Positions 1 to 8,970 of a stretch of DNA of 64,000 bases are shown piece by piece. Under the pieces are notes generated by a model, which was not told the origin of the DNA, ran no database searches, and was given only the letters and a program-made list of their open reading frames with translations. Source of the DNA: Methylobacterium aerolatum. Its GTDB lineage: Bacteria > Pseudomonadota > Alphaproteobacteria > Rhizobiales > Beijerinckiaceae. The position numbers and the translations under genes are program-made. The stretch is from NCBI RefSeq assembly GCF_022179085.1, contig NZ_BPQE01000026.1, positions 1 to 64,000 of the forward strand, given 5' to 3'. Positions within the stretch are counted from its first letter, which is position 1. Every line of letters begins with the position of its first letter.

Positions 1-156
1 CCAGTCCGGTAGCGACCCAACTCAGCCGCCAGGATCACTGTCGGAGCTTCTCCAAAGCGGCCGGCCTTCAGCCCCCCGGGAACTTCGGCTCGGGGTAGAA
101 ACAGAGCGCCGCTTGAGGCAGGGTCCGCGCGAATGCGCTGACTGGGAACCTATCAC

Positions 157-645
157 ATGCAACAACAAATAAGCCCAGCAAAAGCCGCAGCAACATTTCT
201 ACTATTCGGATCGTTTTTCTTTGTGCTGACGTTTGTTGCGTGGGGCATGTATCAGATATTGATAACCGATATCCTTAAAGCAAACCCACATCGCTCCATC
301 TTGCACGCCCTTACAGTCCTTCCATTAATGAGTGCAATAGCTGGTATAATTTTTCTTATAATCCATTTCTCAGGGGCAATTATTCTGGCAGGATGTGTTG
401 CGTACATTTCAGCTGCTATATTTGGCCGCATTCCGCTATGGATGCTGTGCTTGATTGTTGTCCTATGTGTTCCCGTGGTTTGGGCACAAGATACCGCCCT
501 TCCTGATTTCAAATTGTACAGTGATATATCGGATGATACTCCATCTTCACTGGCAGAATTTTACCGGCAATTGAATTTTAATCTATACTTATTTCCGAGC
601 TTGCTGGGCTGTTGGCTCAGACTGCGGATGAAGCCTTCTTCTTAG
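157..645 (+). CDS. Hypothetical multi-pass membrane protein, low GC
   Basis: A 162-residue ORF with three strongly hydrophobic segments (about residues 10-35, 50-75 and 77-112) followed by a polar tail with FKLYSD and a hydrophobic end. I recognise no family. Its base composition is far more AT-rich than everything to its right up to the tRNA-Ser element, and codon choice (many ATA, TTA, AAT) is unlike the neighbours, so recent transfer is likely. No convincing Shine-Dalgarno precedes the ATG. A 14-bp imperfect direct repeat (8-21 and 645-658) brackets the gene. Function unknown; the ORF could also be a decaying fragment. Confidence 0.5.
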   Translation: MQQQISPAKAAATFLLFGSFFFVLTFVAWGMYQILITDILKANPHRSILHALTVLPLMSAIAGIIFLIIHFSGAIILAGCVAYISAAIFGRIPLWMLCLIVVLCVPVVWAQDTALPDFKLYSDISDDTPSSLAEFYRQLNFNLYLFPSLLGCWLRLRMKPSS

Positions 646-1285
646 GTTGCGACCCAACGCCTCAAGTACGTCCGCTTCCTCCATTTCCAATTCGGGAGCG
701 GACGGGCGGAAATCCACCCAACTCTGACATTCATCGAGAGGGCAAGCAGCCACCCCGACTCCCCCAGGCTTTTCGGTTATGCGCTAGCCCCGACGAAACG
801 CAGGACGAGCAGAGACAAGTCGTTGAGACCGGCCTCCTGCACTGCTGCGGGAATATTCCGGCTAACCCAGCAGCGACGGCCTGCTTGCCGATCACGACAT
901 CCCTTTCTTAGAGCTCCTCACAAAACTCCCGACAGCCGGGAGTTTTCCCCTCCGGCCACAACGGCGCAGCGGGAGTTTTGTAAAAGGCTCTTAGACAGAG
1001 CTACGACCGTTCCTCCGGCCACGGGAAGCTCGGTGCGGTGCGGGAGGCGTCGAAAATTGCCGTTTGCCGTGAATGGCCCACGCTCACCTCGGTGCGGGAG
1101 CTAACGTGTTGGCAGCGCTCGCTTATGGCTTAACTGCTCGGGGAGCCATCACCTCAACAACATCCTCGACCGTCTGGCTTTTCTGCTTCCGCTCCTGCGT
1201 CGGGTGCCGGGCATGGGGCCGGCGTCGCCGTTGCGGCGATCCGCACTACGCTCGGTGAGCTTCGGGCGGCCGGTTCGTCCGCCGA
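646..1285. other. Gene-poor intergenic stretch with repeats
   Basis: About 640 bases without a credible gene. It holds the 90-bp inverted-repeat element at 906-995. It also holds short direct repeats: an 11-mer cctccggccac at 949-959 and 1012-1022, and ctcggtgcggg-like copies near 1029-1045 and 1088-1099. The open frames in both directions look like shadows or chance GC-rich frames. The mosaic of short repeats suggests an insertion-sequence graveyard, but I could not identify a transposase remnant. Confidence 0.5.
906..995. repeat. 90-bp element with imperfect terminal inverted repeats (MITE-like)
   Basis: The left end (906-930) and the reverse complement of the right end (971-995) match at 20 of 25 positions and share acaaaactccc exactly. 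Inside the left end a second, tight hairpin forms from aaaactcccg (922-931) and cgggagtttt (937-946) with a five-base loop. The structure fits a miniature inverted-repeat element or a solo insertion-sequence remnant. No coding capacity. Assignment to an IS family is not possible from sequence reading alone. Confidence 0.5.
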
Positions 1286-1996
1286 TCAGGGGCGTACCCA
1301 ATCGGCGAAGGAATCGGCGGCGAAGGGCTCCGCGAACTGGACCGCGATGCCCCGTGGGATCAACCGCACCACCGTGGCGTAGCGCGCCCCGACCCGCACG
1401 CGCGAGCCGACGAACGGCAACGCGTCGGTCCCGAGGTCGATCGCGGCCCCGGACAGCGAGATGTCCTGGATCGTGCCGGGCATCAGGATGTTCTCGCCGA
1501 GCCGCACCTCGACCGCGCGATGCTTCGGCACGATGCGGGGGGCGCCGCGCAACTCGGCCTGCTGCAGGCGCCGCTTCGCATACCAGTCGAGCCGGGCCGA
1601 GACGCGGCCGCGACGGTCCTCGGGGATCCGCAAGTCGAGGATGAAGCCCCGACGCGTCAGGGTCGAGATCCTGCCCGGCAGGATGCCGATGTAATCGAGG
1701 GAGCAGACGACGACCTGCCCCACCTCGACCCGGGCGGTGGCGATGAACTCCGCCGACTTCAGATTGATCTCTTGCACCCGGCACGGGAACTCCGTCCCGC
1801 CGGCGAGCATCGCGCGGCCACGGATCGCGAAATCGGAGCCGGACCCCAGCTTACCGGATGTCCGAGCCTGATTGAGATCGCCGCCGTTCAGTGATCCCAT
1901 CGCCGCCCACCCCTTCCAGGTCTTGACGTCGAACCCCGCTGGCGCGCGAGGACCTTCGAGCAAGCCGTCGCTTCGATCTCCAGCTTGCTCCTTCAA
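1286..1996 (-). CDS. Double PilZ-domain protein (putative c-di-GMP receptor)
   Basis: A 236-residue frame with two PilZ-like regions. The C-terminal one is convincing: a basic stretch RIVPKHR at about 154-160 followed by DISLSGAAI at 178-186, matching the RxxxR and (D/N)xSxxG signature that binds cyclic di-GMP. The first (about 60-120) keeps the fold pattern (CRVQEINLKSAEF) but lacks the canonical glycine, so it is probably a degenerate, non-binding copy. The frame begins at a TTG (1996). An ATG at residue 33 (1900) is an alternative start. It is divergent from motA, and such proteins commonly act as flagellar brakes or polysaccharide regulators, but the motility link is inference from position. 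Confidence 0.75.
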   Translation of the reverse strand: MKEQAGDRSDGLLEGPRAPAGFDVKTWKGWAAMGSLNGGDLNQARTSGKLGSGSDFAIRGRAMLAGGTEFPCRVQEINLKSAEFIATARVEVGQVVVCSLDYIGILPGRISTLTRRGFILDLRIPEDRRGRVSARLDWYAKRRLQQAELRGAPRIVPKHRAVEVRLGENILMPGTIQDISLSGAAIDLGTDALPFVGSRVRVGARYATVVRLIPRGIAVQFAEPFAADSFADWVRP

Positions 1997-2376
1997 GTAC
2001 CGCCAAACTTCCTAAACAAGAATGCTTTGAATTTTATACTGGTACGAATGCAAATCGAACTAGTCACCTGCAAGACTGCGACGTTCAGTCTTGAGATTCC
2101 AAGTCATGAATCCATTTGAGTGATTTTTGACCGTATTTTGCATCCAGGCGCGACGCGCTGGACTCGCACGCGGCGGGGGCGACGGGCTCTCCCGTCGTCG
2201 CGGACGAGGCGAGGCGATCGAGGGGGCCACGGCCGCACCGTCCCGCCGCCCGTCCGCCCCCATCGCGGGCCTTTCCGGCGGCCCGCTAAACTCGCTGTTA
2301 ACCTTGATCAGTAATTTACCGGCTCATTGGTAGCTTCGCGCGGGCTGAACCTGCCGCCAGGCAAGGATCGCAAATC
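1997..2376. promoter_or_regulatory. Divergent intergenic region between PilZ gene and motA
   Basis: About 380 bases with an AT-rich half next to the PilZ gene (2010-2150) and a very GC-rich half beyond. The motA side contains gttaaccttgatcagtaattt (about 2298-2318), an AT-rich patch of the sort that often carries alphaproteobacterial promoters, but I cannot place -35 and -10 boxes with confidence. An AAGGA Shine-Dalgarno lies about 12 bases before the motA ATG. No small gene is apparent. Confidence 0.4.
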
Positions 2377-3240
2377 ATGCGGCTGATCGTCGGCACACTG
2401 ATCGTCTTCGGTTGCGTCTTCGGCAGCTATGCGCAGATGGGCGGCCACCTCGAGGTGCTCTGGCAGCCGTACGAGTTCGTCATCATCCTCGGGGCGGCGA
2501 TCGGCGCCTTCGTGATCGGCAACATCGGGCCGGTGCTCAAGGCCGTGCCCCGGATGCTGGGCACGCTGGTGAAGGGCCCGAAGTACAACCAGCAGAGCTA
2601 TCTCGAACTGCTGGGCATGCAGTATTCGCTGTTCAAGCTCGCGAAGTCGAAGGGCTCGATGGCCCTCGAGCCGCACATCGAGAACCCGGGCGAGTCGGCG
2701 CTGTTCAACGCCTTCCCGACCTTCGCTGGCAACCACCACGCGGTGGAATTCCTGTGCGATTACATGCGGATGGTGACGCTGGGCGTCAACAACGTCTACG
2801 AGATCGAAGTCCTGATGGACGAGGAACTTGAGACGCACCACCAGGAGCAGGAGCGGATCGTCTCGGCCATGCAGTCGCTCGCCGACGGCACGCCGGCGCT
2901 CGGCATCGTCGCCGCCGTGCTCGGCGTCATCAAGACGATGGGGGCGATCAAGGAGCCGCCGGAGGTGCTCGGACACCTCATCGGCGGCGCCCTCGTGGGC
3001 ACCTTCTTCGGCGTCTTCGTGGCCTACGGCTTCTTCGGGCCGATGGCGCAGTCGCTCAGGAGCCTCTTCGAGGCCGAGTCCAAGTACTACCTGTCCCTCA
3101 AGGCGGGCCTGCTCGCCCATATCGGCGGCCAGCCGCCGGTGATGGCGATCGAATTCGCCCGCAAGTCCCTGATGAGCGACGTCCGCCCGACCTTCAACGA
3201 GGTCGAGGAGGCCACCGCCGCACTGCCCGCCCAGGCCTGA
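2377..3240 (+). CDS. motA: Flagellar motor stator protein MotA
   Basis: A 287-residue inner-membrane protein that pairs with MotB to form the proton channel driving flagellar rotation. The N-terminus MRLIVGTLIVFGCVFGSY is the first membrane helix. FVIILGAAIGAFVIGN is the second. PALGIVAAVLGVIKTMGAI and GGALVGTFFGVFVAYGFFGP form the channel-lining pair, with the conserved proline in the DGTPALG motif. The large cytoplasmic loop between helices 2 and 3 is present, and the length is normal for the family. ATG with an AAGGA ribosome site. motB follows after 22 bases, so the two are probably one transcript. Confidence 0.95.
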   Translation: MRLIVGTLIVFGCVFGSYAQMGGHLEVLWQPYEFVIILGAAIGAFVIGNIGPVLKAVPRMLGTLVKGPKYNQQSYLELLGMQYSLFKLAKSKGSMALEPHIENPGESALFNAFPTFAGNHHAVEFLCDYMRMVTLGVNNVYEIEVLMDEELETHHQEQERIVSAMQSLADGTPALGIVAAVLGVIKTMGAIKEPPEVLGHLIGGALVGTFFGVFVAYGFFGPMAQSLRSLFEAESKYYLSLKAGLLAHIGGQPPVMAIEFARKSLMSDVRPTFNEVEEATAALPAQA

Positions 3241-3262
3241 CCCCACCGCAAGCAGGGACGCC

Positions 3263-4129
3263 ATGTCCACGATCATCATCAAGAAGGTCAAGAAGGGGGG
3301 CCACGCCCACCACGGCGGGGCCTGGAAGATCGCCTACGCGGACTTCGTGACCGCCATGATGGCCTTCTTCCTGCTGATGTGGCTGATCAGCATGACGACG
3401 CAGGAGCAGAAGGTCGGCTTGGCGGAATACTTCGCCCCGGCCTCCCTGAGCGCCACGACCAGCGGCGCCGGCGGAATGCTGCAAGGCACCGCCCTCGACT
3501 CCTCGGGCAACAAGTCGGCCAAGCCGCGCGACACGGAGACGGGCTCCGCCGAGCAGAAGGACAAGGCGCGCAAGGCCCGTCCGGGCCAAGCCGGCGACCC
3601 CGATGCGGGCCGCCAAGCCGTCAACGCGGAAATCAACTACAGCGCCATGGCGAGCCTCCGGCAGGCGCTCCAGACGATGCCCGACATCGCGGAGCTGTCG
3701 CACAACATCCTCATCGAGCCGACCCGGGAGGGCGTGAACGTCTCCCTCGTGGACGAGAACGGCCGCGCCATGTTCCGCGAGGGCTCGGTCGATCCCTACG
3801 ACCGCACCCGGCGCGTGCTGGAGGCGATCGCGCCCGCCCTGCGCCGCCTGCCCAACCGGCTGACGATCACCGGCCACACCTCCACCGCGCGGCCGGGCAC
3901 AGGCTCGGTCCAGGCCGGCGAACCGTGGAACCTCACCGCCGGCCGCGCGCTCGCGGTGCGCGAGATCCTGTCGGGGGCCGGGGTCCCCAGCGACAACTTC
4001 TCGGCCGTGGTCGGACGCGCGGACACCGAGCCGTATTTCCCCGACAATCCCTACATCGCGTCGAACCGGCGGGTGACGATCACCCTGCTCAACGCGAACC
4101 CGCCGGCGCCCTCCAACCTCCTCCGCTGA
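3263..4129 (+). CDS. motB: Flagellar motor stator protein MotB
   Basis: A 288-residue partner of MotA that anchors the stator to peptidoglycan. The N-terminus carries the short basic cytoplasmic segment and the single membrane helix WKIAYADFVTAMMAFFLLMW, with the proton-carrying aspartate at residue 27. After a variable plug/linker (about 50-140, with a charged EQKDKARKAR stretch) the OmpA-like peptidoglycan-binding domain fills the C-terminal half; LTITGHTS and AVREILSGAGV are its recognisable blocks. A GGGA ribosome site precedes the ATG. Co-directional with motA and ended by the hairpin at 4189-4221. Confidence 0.95.
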   Translation: MSTIIIKKVKKGGHAHHGGAWKIAYADFVTAMMAFFLLMWLISMTTQEQKVGLAEYFAPASLSATTSGAGGMLQGTALDSSGNKSAKPRDTETGSAEQKDKARKARPGQAGDPDAGRQAVNAEINYSAMASLRQALQTMPDIAELSHNILIEPTREGVNVSLVDENGRAMFREGSVDPYDRTRRVLEAIAPALRRLPNRLTITGHTSTARPGTGSVQAGEPWNLTAGRALAVREILSGAGVPSDNFSAVVGRADTEPYFPDNPYIASNRRVTITLLNANPPAPSNLLR

Positions 4130-4188
4130 CGGCGCGGGGGAGGGGGCATCGCCCCGGCTCCCCTTGCGCGCGGGCGCCCAAGACGACA

Positions 4189-4221
4189 AGAGCCCCGCCG
4201 GCCTGGACCGGGCGGGGCTCT
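4189..4221. terminator. Hairpin between convergent motB and small CDS
   Basis: An 11-bp perfect GC-rich stem (agagccccgcc / ggcggggctct) with an 11-base loop lies between the stop of motB and the stop of the convergent small gene. There is no clear T-run on either side; the minus strand reads cttgtcgtctt after the stem. It could serve both genes as a weak or Rho-assisted terminator. Confidence 0.55.
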
Positions 4222-4249
4222 CGCCGTCCGTGGGGAACGGGCCGGCCGC

Positions 4250-4528
4250 CTACTCGCGGGAGGCCATCATGTCGTGGGTGAGGACCGTCAGCTTGCCGAT
4301 CAGGCTCGTGAGGTCGCCCTTGCGGCAGGACCATTGCGTGCCGATCGCCTCGCCGTCGGAGGAGACCGAGACGACGGCCACCGAGCGGAGCTTGCCCTCG
4401 CGGGCCAAAGCGAGCTGATCCTGCAGCACCTCGATCACCGACGCCACGCTCTCGTCGGCCACGGCCGGCGAAAGGAGAGCCGGAAAAGCCACGATTGTCG
4501 CGTCCTCCGCCTGCCTCCGGTTGCTCAT
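4250..4528 (-). CDS. Small conserved hypothetical protein
   Basis: A 92-residue soluble protein with an ATG start and an AAGG ribosome site about 11 bases upstream. The middle reads AREGKLRSVAVVSVSSDGEAIGTQW, a beta-strand pattern resembling small uncharacterised alphaproteobacterial proteins that share an 'avv.v..DG..gT.w' core. No membrane segment or signal peptide, no catalytic motif recognised. Convergent with motB; its role is unknown. Confidence 0.6.
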   Translation of the reverse strand: MSNRRQAEDATIVAFPALLSPAVADESVASVIEVLQDQLALAREGKLRSVAVVSVSSDGEAIGTQWSCRKGDLTSLIGKLTVLTHDMMASRE

Positions 4529-4705
4529 CGGTTCGCCTTCCCTGTCTGACTGTGGAAGCAGTCATGGAGGAGGCGTTCGGGCAGAGTGTGGCAGCTTATC
4601 CTTGCCGAACCAATCGGCGCAGGGATGTGGTAAGCATGTGACACCGATCTCGCGGGGTCAGCATTTTGCGTGGGACCATTTCGCGGTTGCGAACGTTAGT
4701 TTCGC

Positions 4706-4906
4706 ATGATGCAGACGATCGCTTCCCGCTCCCACACCATTGAAATCGTGCCCTGCGACGGCCTCGCCCCGAGCTTCCGCTGGGTCATCCGCCGTCCCGA
4801 CGGCTCGGCCCTGCGCCATTCGCCCTACGCCTTCTCCACGGAGAAGGGGGCCCGGATCTCCGCGTTCTGCTGGACGCGCGAGCTGTCGGACACCGCCGTC
4901 CGCTGA
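4706..4906 (+). CDS. Small hypothetical protein
   Basis: A 66-residue ORF starting at tandem ATG codons (4706, 4709). It contains SFRWVIRRPDGSALRHSPYAFSTEKGARISAF, which looks like a compact beta-rich fold with an RPDG turn. The codon usage is typical of the high-GC host, which supports it as real. No clear Shine-Dalgarno. A strong hairpin about 107 bases downstream (5013-5041) would end the transcript. No family recognised. Confidence 0.5.
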   Translation: MMQTIASRSHTIEIVPCDGLAPSFRWVIRRPDGSALRHSPYAFSTEKGARISAFCWTRELSDTAVR

Positions 4907-5012
4907 GGACGGCCCCGTCCGGCGATACAACCTGGGGGTAGGTGCGCGCGGGGGATACGACGCGCCGCGCGCAACCCCCCCGGCCAAGTTGATTGCTGCA
5001 ATGCGCAAACAA

Positions 5013-5041
5013 AAAAGCAAGGCCGTGAAGGCCTTGCTTTT
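5013..5041. terminator. Strong intrinsic-type hairpin with A/T flanks
   Basis: A perfect 12-bp stem (aaaagcaaggcc / ggccttgctttt) with a gtgaa loop. The A-tract before and T-tract after the stem allow bidirectional intrinsic termination. It closes the transcript of the small gene at 4706 and insulates proS. Confidence 0.8.
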
Positions 5042-5399
5042 GAAGCGCTAGTTGTTCGGCCTTGGTTTGCCCGACGCATTGCCTGCGTGGTGGCCGGTTT
5101 TTCCTCCCGAGACTCGGACCTTGCGCCAGCCCCGCGGGGCGTCGCAAACATCGCGGCACGCTTATAGGAACAAGAATGCGTGCTGTCACCGGGGGGCCGA
5201 GAAAAATCTGCGCTTTTTTGCCGAAAGCGAGGAACCATCCCATTCCCGCCCCAATCCGCCCTCGCCGGGGCACGGGGGCGATTGCCCGGTCTCGTTGTGG
5301 TCCGCCGCTTGTATTTTGCCACAGTGATGTGTTGTGTGCCCCAGCCCGGCGCCCCTCTCCCGGCCCCCTCGCCCGGCAAGGCTTCCGCACAGAACGATC
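5042..5399. promoter_or_regulatory. Leader/promoter region of proS
   Basis: About 360 bases without a supported gene. A minus-strand frame just after the terminator could encode a short basic peptide ending KPRPNN, but a stop codon lies just upstream and no start codon follows, so I do not call it. The proS promoter must lie here; I could not assign boxes. Immediately upstream of proS the sequence is a GC-rich frame open into proS, so the exact 5' end of proS rests on family knowledge. Confidence 0.35.
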
Positions 5400-6725
5400 A
5401 TGCGTCTCTCCCGCTACTTCCTGCCGACCTTGCGCGAGACGCCCAAGGAAGCCGAGATCGTCTCCCACCGCCTGATGCTGCGCGCCGGCTTGGTGCGCCA
5501 GGAATCGGCGGGCATCTACGCTTGGCTGCCGCTGGGCCTGCGGGTGCTGAACAAGGTCTGCGACGTCATCCGCCGGGAGCAGGACCGCGCCGGCGCCGTC
5601 GAGATCCTGATGCCGACGGTGCAATCGGCCGAGCTCTGGCGGGAATCAGGCCGCTACGACGCCTACGGCAAGGAGATGCTGCGCCTGAAGGACCGGCACG
5701 AGCGCGAGATGCTCTACGGCCCCACCGCCGAGGAGATGGTCACCGAGATCTTCCGGGCGAGCGTGCGCTCCTACAAGGACCTGCCGAAGAACCTCTACCA
5801 GATCTCATGGAAGTTCCGGGACGAGGTGCGCCCGCGCTTCGGCACGATGCGCTCGCGCGAGTTCCTGATGAAGGACGCCTACTCCTTCGACTTCGACCAG
5901 GCCGGCGCCCGCCACGCCTACAACCGGATGTTCGTCGCCTACCTGCGCACCTTCGCCGGCCTCGGCCTGAAGGCGATCCCGATGCGGGCCGATACCGGGC
6001 CGATCGGCGGCGACCTCTCCCACGAGTTCATCATCCTCGCGCAGACCGGCGAGAGCGAGGTGTTCTGCGACAAGGCGTATCTCGCCATGGACATCCCGCC
6101 GGAGACGGTGGATTTCGAGGACGTCGCCGGCCTCCAGGGCCTCGTGGACGCCTGGACCTCCCGCTACGCCGCGACGGAGGAGATGCACGAGGAGGCGGCC
6201 TTCGCCGAGGTGCCCGAGGAGAGCCGCCTCTCCGCCCGGGGCATCGAGGTCGGGCACATCTTCTACTTCGGCACCAAGTACTCCGAGCCCATGGGCGCCA
6301 AGGTCGCCGGGCCGGACGGGATCGAGCGGCCGGTCCACATGGGCTCCTACGGCATCGGCCCGAGCCGTCTGGTGGCGGCGATCATCGAAGCCTCCCATGA
6401 CGAGGCGGGGATCATCTGGCCGGATGCGGTGGCTCCCTTCGATGTGGCGCTCATCAACCTCAAGGTCGGCGAGGCGGGCACCGATGCCGCCTGCGCGAAG
6501 ATCCAGGGCGAGCTCGAGGCCGCCGGCCTCTCCGTCCTTTACGACGACCGCGACGAGCGGCCGGGCGCCAAGTTCGCCACCGCCGACCTGATCGGCCTGC
6601 CCTGGCAGGTGATCGTCGGGCCGAAGGGCTTGGCCGAGGGCAAGATCGAGCTGAAGCGTCGGGCCGGCGGCGAGCGCGAGAGCCTCGCGGCGGTCGACCT
6701 GCTCGCCCGCATCCGGCGCGTCTAG
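5400..6725 (+). CDS. proS: Proline--tRNA ligase (short, alphaproteobacterial type)
   Basis: A 441-residue class II aminoacyl-tRNA synthetase charging tRNA-Pro. The start [20 protein letters not shown] is the family's standard N-terminus, so I chose this ATG over the in-frame GTG/ATG codons up to 66 bases upstream. Motif 2 is [21 protein letters not shown], motif 3 [18 protein letters not shown], and the anticodon-binding domain occupies the last 100 or so residues. At 441 residues it lacks the roughly 180-residue editing insertion of the Escherichia coli enzyme, as is usual in this class. The stop is 8 bases before the lolC-like start, suggesting an operon. Confidence 0.95.
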   Translation: MRLSRYFLPTLRETPKEAEIVSHRLMLRAGLVRQESAGIYAWLPLGLRVLNKVCDVIRREQDRAGAVEILMPTVQSAELWRESGRYDAYGKEMLRLKDRHEREMLYGPTAEEMVTEIFRASVRSYKDLPKNLYQISWKFRDEVRPRFGTMRSREFLMKDAYSFDFDQAGARHAYNRMFVAYLRTFAGLGLKAIPMRADTGPIGGDLSHEFIILAQTGESEVFCDKAYLAMDIPPETVDFEDVAGLQGLVDAWTSRYAATEEMHEEAAFAEVPEESRLSARGIEVGHIFYFGTKYSEPMGAKVAGPDGIERPVHMGSYGIGPSRLVAAIIEASHDEAGIIWPDAVAPFDVALINLKVGEAGTDAACAKIQGELEAAGLSVLYDDRDERPGAKFATADLIGLPWQVIVGPKGLAEGKIELKRRAGGERESLAAVDLLARIRRV

Positions 6726-6733
6726 GCGGGCCG

Positions 6734-8056
6734 ATGGCGGGGCGCGAGACGTTCGAACGGCTGAAGGAGCGCGCGGCCGGCTTCGCGGCGGAGACGGCGG
6801 CGTCGTTCCGGGCGGGCACGCCGCCCTTCGCGCCGTTCGAGTGGATCCTGGCCGGACGCTATCTCCGCGCCCGCCGCCGGGGCGGCGGCGTCTCGGTGGT
6901 CGCCTTCTTCTCGGTGCTCGGCATCGCGCTGGGCGTCGCCACGCTCATCATCGTGCTCTCGGTGATGAACGGCTTCCGCGCCGAGTTGCTGTCGAAGATC
7001 GTCGGCATCAACGGCCACCTCTTCGCCACGCCCATCGACCGCTCCTTCACCGACTGGCAGGACCTGTCGGACCGCCTGTCCAAGGTGGCGGGGGTGAAGG
7101 CCGCCGTGCCGCTGGTGGAGGGACAGGCCTTCGCCTCCTCGCAATACGGCGGCTCCGGCGTCCTCGTGCGCGGGGTGCGCGCCCAGGATCTCGACACGCT
7201 GGGCTCGGTCACCACCTCGGTCCGCGGCGGCACCCTGGACGGGTTCGACGACGGGACCGGCGTGCTGATCGGCAAGCGACTCGCCGATTCCCTCGGCCTC
7301 CAGGCCGGGGACACCATCACCCTCTCGACGCCCAAGGGCGCCTCGACCCCCTTCGGCACGGCGCCCCGCACCAAGAGCTACACTGTCAAGGCGGTGTTCG
7401 AGGTCGGCATGACCGAGTTCGACCAGACCTTCGTCTTCATGCCGCTCACCGAGGCGCAGACCTTCTTCAACCGCGAGGGCGACGTCTCGCTGCTCGAGAT
7501 CTACGTGGACGATCCCGACCATGTGGGCGAGATGCGCGAGCCCCTGGAGATGGCGGCCGAGCGGCCTCTGCTCCTCACCGACTGGCGCCAGCGCAACCGC
7601 ACCTTCTTCGGCGCCCTCGAAGTCGAGCGGAACGTGATGTTCCTGATCCTCAGCCTGATCGTGGTGGTGGCGACGCTCAACATCGTCTCCGGCCTGATCC
7701 TCTTGGTGCGGGACAAGTCCAGCGACATCGCGATCTTGCGCACCATGGGGGCGACGCCGGGTACGATCATGCGCGTCTTCCTCATCAACGGCGCGCTGAT
7801 CGGCGTGGTGGGGACGCTGTCGGGGCTGGCGCTCGGCGTCGTCATCACCCTCAACATCAAGCCGATCCAGCGCTTCCTCTTCCCCGGCGCCTGGGACCCC
7901 ACGGTGCGGTTCCTCGCCGAGATCCCCGCCGAGATGAACCCGCGCGAGATCGTGGCCGTGGTGATCACCACGCTGCTCCTGTCGCTCGCCGCCACCCTCT
8001 ATCCCTCGTGGCGCGCCGCCCGGCTCGATCCGGTGCAGGCCCTGCGCTACGGCTGA
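6734..8056 (+). CDS. lolC: Lipoprotein-releasing ABC transporter permease (LolC/LolE family)
   Basis: A 440-residue inner-membrane permease that, with LolD, extracts lipoproteins from the inner membrane for transfer to LolA. The N-terminal block [47 protein letters not shown] is diagnostic of the family. It is followed by a large periplasmic domain (about residues 85-290) and three more helices ending in [18 protein letters not shown]. Alphaproteobacteria usually have one LolC/E-type gene, so the C versus E label is arbitrary. It starts 8 bases after proS and is followed by lolD after 11 bases. Confidence 0.9.
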   Translation: MAGRETFERLKERAAGFAAETAASFRAGTPPFAPFEWILAGRYLRARRRGGGVSVVAFFSVLGIALGVATLIIVLSVMNGFRAELLSKIVGINGHLFATPIDRSFTDWQDLSDRLSKVAGVKAAVPLVEGQAFASSQYGGSGVLVRGVRAQDLDTLGSVTTSVRGGTLDGFDDGTGVLIGKRLADSLGLQAGDTITLSTPKGASTPFGTAPRTKSYTVKAVFEVGMTEFDQTFVFMPLTEAQTFFNREGDVSLLEIYVDDPDHVGEMREPLEMAAERPLLLTDWRQRNRTFFGALEVERNVMFLILSLIVVVATLNIVSGLILLVRDKSSDIAILRTMGATPGTIMRVFLINGALIGVVGTLSGLALGVVITLNIKPIQRFLFPGAWDPTVRFLAEIPAEMNPREIVAVVITTLLLSLAATLYPSWRAARLDPVQALRYG

Positions 8057-8067
8057 GGCCCTTCACG

Positions 8068-8784
8068 ATGAGTTCCGGCCCCCAGCCTGCCGTCGGCGAC
8101 CAGCCGGTGCCCGCCCTGTTCTTCGCGCAGGTGGAGCGGCGCTACGCCCAGGCCGAGGGCGCCCTCGAGATCCTGCGCGGGACCGACCTCGCGATCTGGC
8201 CGGGGGAACTCGTCGCCCTGGTGGCGCCCTCGGGCGCCGGCAAGTCGACCCTCCTGCACCTCGCCGGGCTGCTGGAACGGCCGGACGGGGGCGAGGTCTA
8301 TATCGGCGGCCGCCCGACGGCCGCCATGGCCGACGCCGAGCGCACCCGCCTGCGCCGGGAGGAGATGGGCTTCGTCTACCAGTTCCATCACCTCCTGCCG
8401 GAATTCTCCGCCCTGGAGAACGTCACCATGCCCCAGCTTATCCGGGGCCTGAAGCGCGACGAGGCGAAGACCCGGGCGGCGGAACTCCTCACCTTCCTCG
8501 GCCTGCGCGAGCGGCTGTCCCACCGCCCGGCGGAACTCTCCGGCGGCGAGCAGCAGCGCGTCGCCATCGCCCGCGCCGTGGCCAACGGCCCGCGCCTGCT
8601 GCTGGCCGACGAGCCCACCGGCAACCTCGATCCGGTCACGGCCGGGCACGTCTTCTCGGTGCTGATGTCGCTGGTGCGGGCCTCGGGCCTCGCCGCCCTC
8701 GTCGCCACCCACAACCTCGACCTCGCCGCCCGCATGGACCGGCGGGTGACGATCCAGGACGGGCAGATCCTGCCGCTGGAGTGA
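8068..8784 (+). CDS. lolD: Lipoprotein-releasing ABC transporter ATP-binding protein LolD
   Basis: A 238-residue ATPase that powers the LolC-type permease encoded just upstream. The Walker A is APSGAGKST at about 53-61, the Q-loop region reads [12 protein letters not shown], the signature is LSGGEQQR, Walker B is [12 protein letters not shown] and the switch histidine lies in [15 protein letters not shown] is a typical LolD feature. The ATG at 8068 begins 11 bases after the permease stop; the same frame stays open far upstream but that part is a shadow of lolC. Confidence 0.95.
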   Translation: MSSGPQPAVGDQPVPALFFAQVERRYAQAEGALEILRGTDLAIWPGELVALVAPSGAGKSTLLHLAGLLERPDGGEVYIGGRPTAAMADAERTRLRREEMGFVYQFHHLLPEFSALENVTMPQLIRGLKRDEAKTRAAELLTFLGLRERLSHRPAELSGGEQQRVAIARAVANGPRLLLADEPTGNLDPVTAGHVFSVLMSLVRASGLAALVATHNLDLAARMDRRVTIQDGQILPLE

Positions 8785-8827
8785 GGAGTAGGCGGGGCGT
8801 CTTTGCCTCCGAAGTGGCCGCCCTTCT

Positions 8828-8851
8828 CCTCTCCCCGCCTGCGGGGAGAGG
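8828..8851. repeat. Family C palindrome (cctctccccgc/gcggggagagg)
   Basis: An 11-bp perfect stem with a two-base spacer, 43 bases after the lolD stop. A near copy is found at about 27244-27271. It may act as a transcription end or mRNA 3' stabiliser; there is no T-run. Confidence 0.6.
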
Positions 8852-8970
8852 GGCAAGCGCGCTAACCCTTCATTGACCATCTCCCCACACCGCCGCCGCG
8901 CAGCTCAAATCGCCACTTCCAATAGAACAAAACAAGAACATAATCGCCCCCGACAAGACGGGAGGCGGCG

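Noticed and set aside
1149-1784. 211-residue minus-strand frame overlapping the PilZ gene
   Set aside because: Arg/Gly-rich composition typical of an out-of-frame reading of GC-rich DNA; the PilZ frame has clear motifs.
2308-3291. Long minus-strand frame opposite motA
   Set aside because: Low-complexity HRR/VEG sequence mirroring the strong motA coding frame.
5042-5151. Minus-strand micro-ORF ending KPRPNN
   Set aside because: A stop codon lies directly upstream and no ATG, GTG or TTG follows it in frame.
4960-5160. Possible tmRNA or small RNA near the proS leader
   Set aside because: The terminator hairpin and an NN-stop peptide end suggested ssrA, but no tRNA-like acceptor or tag pattern could be assembled.
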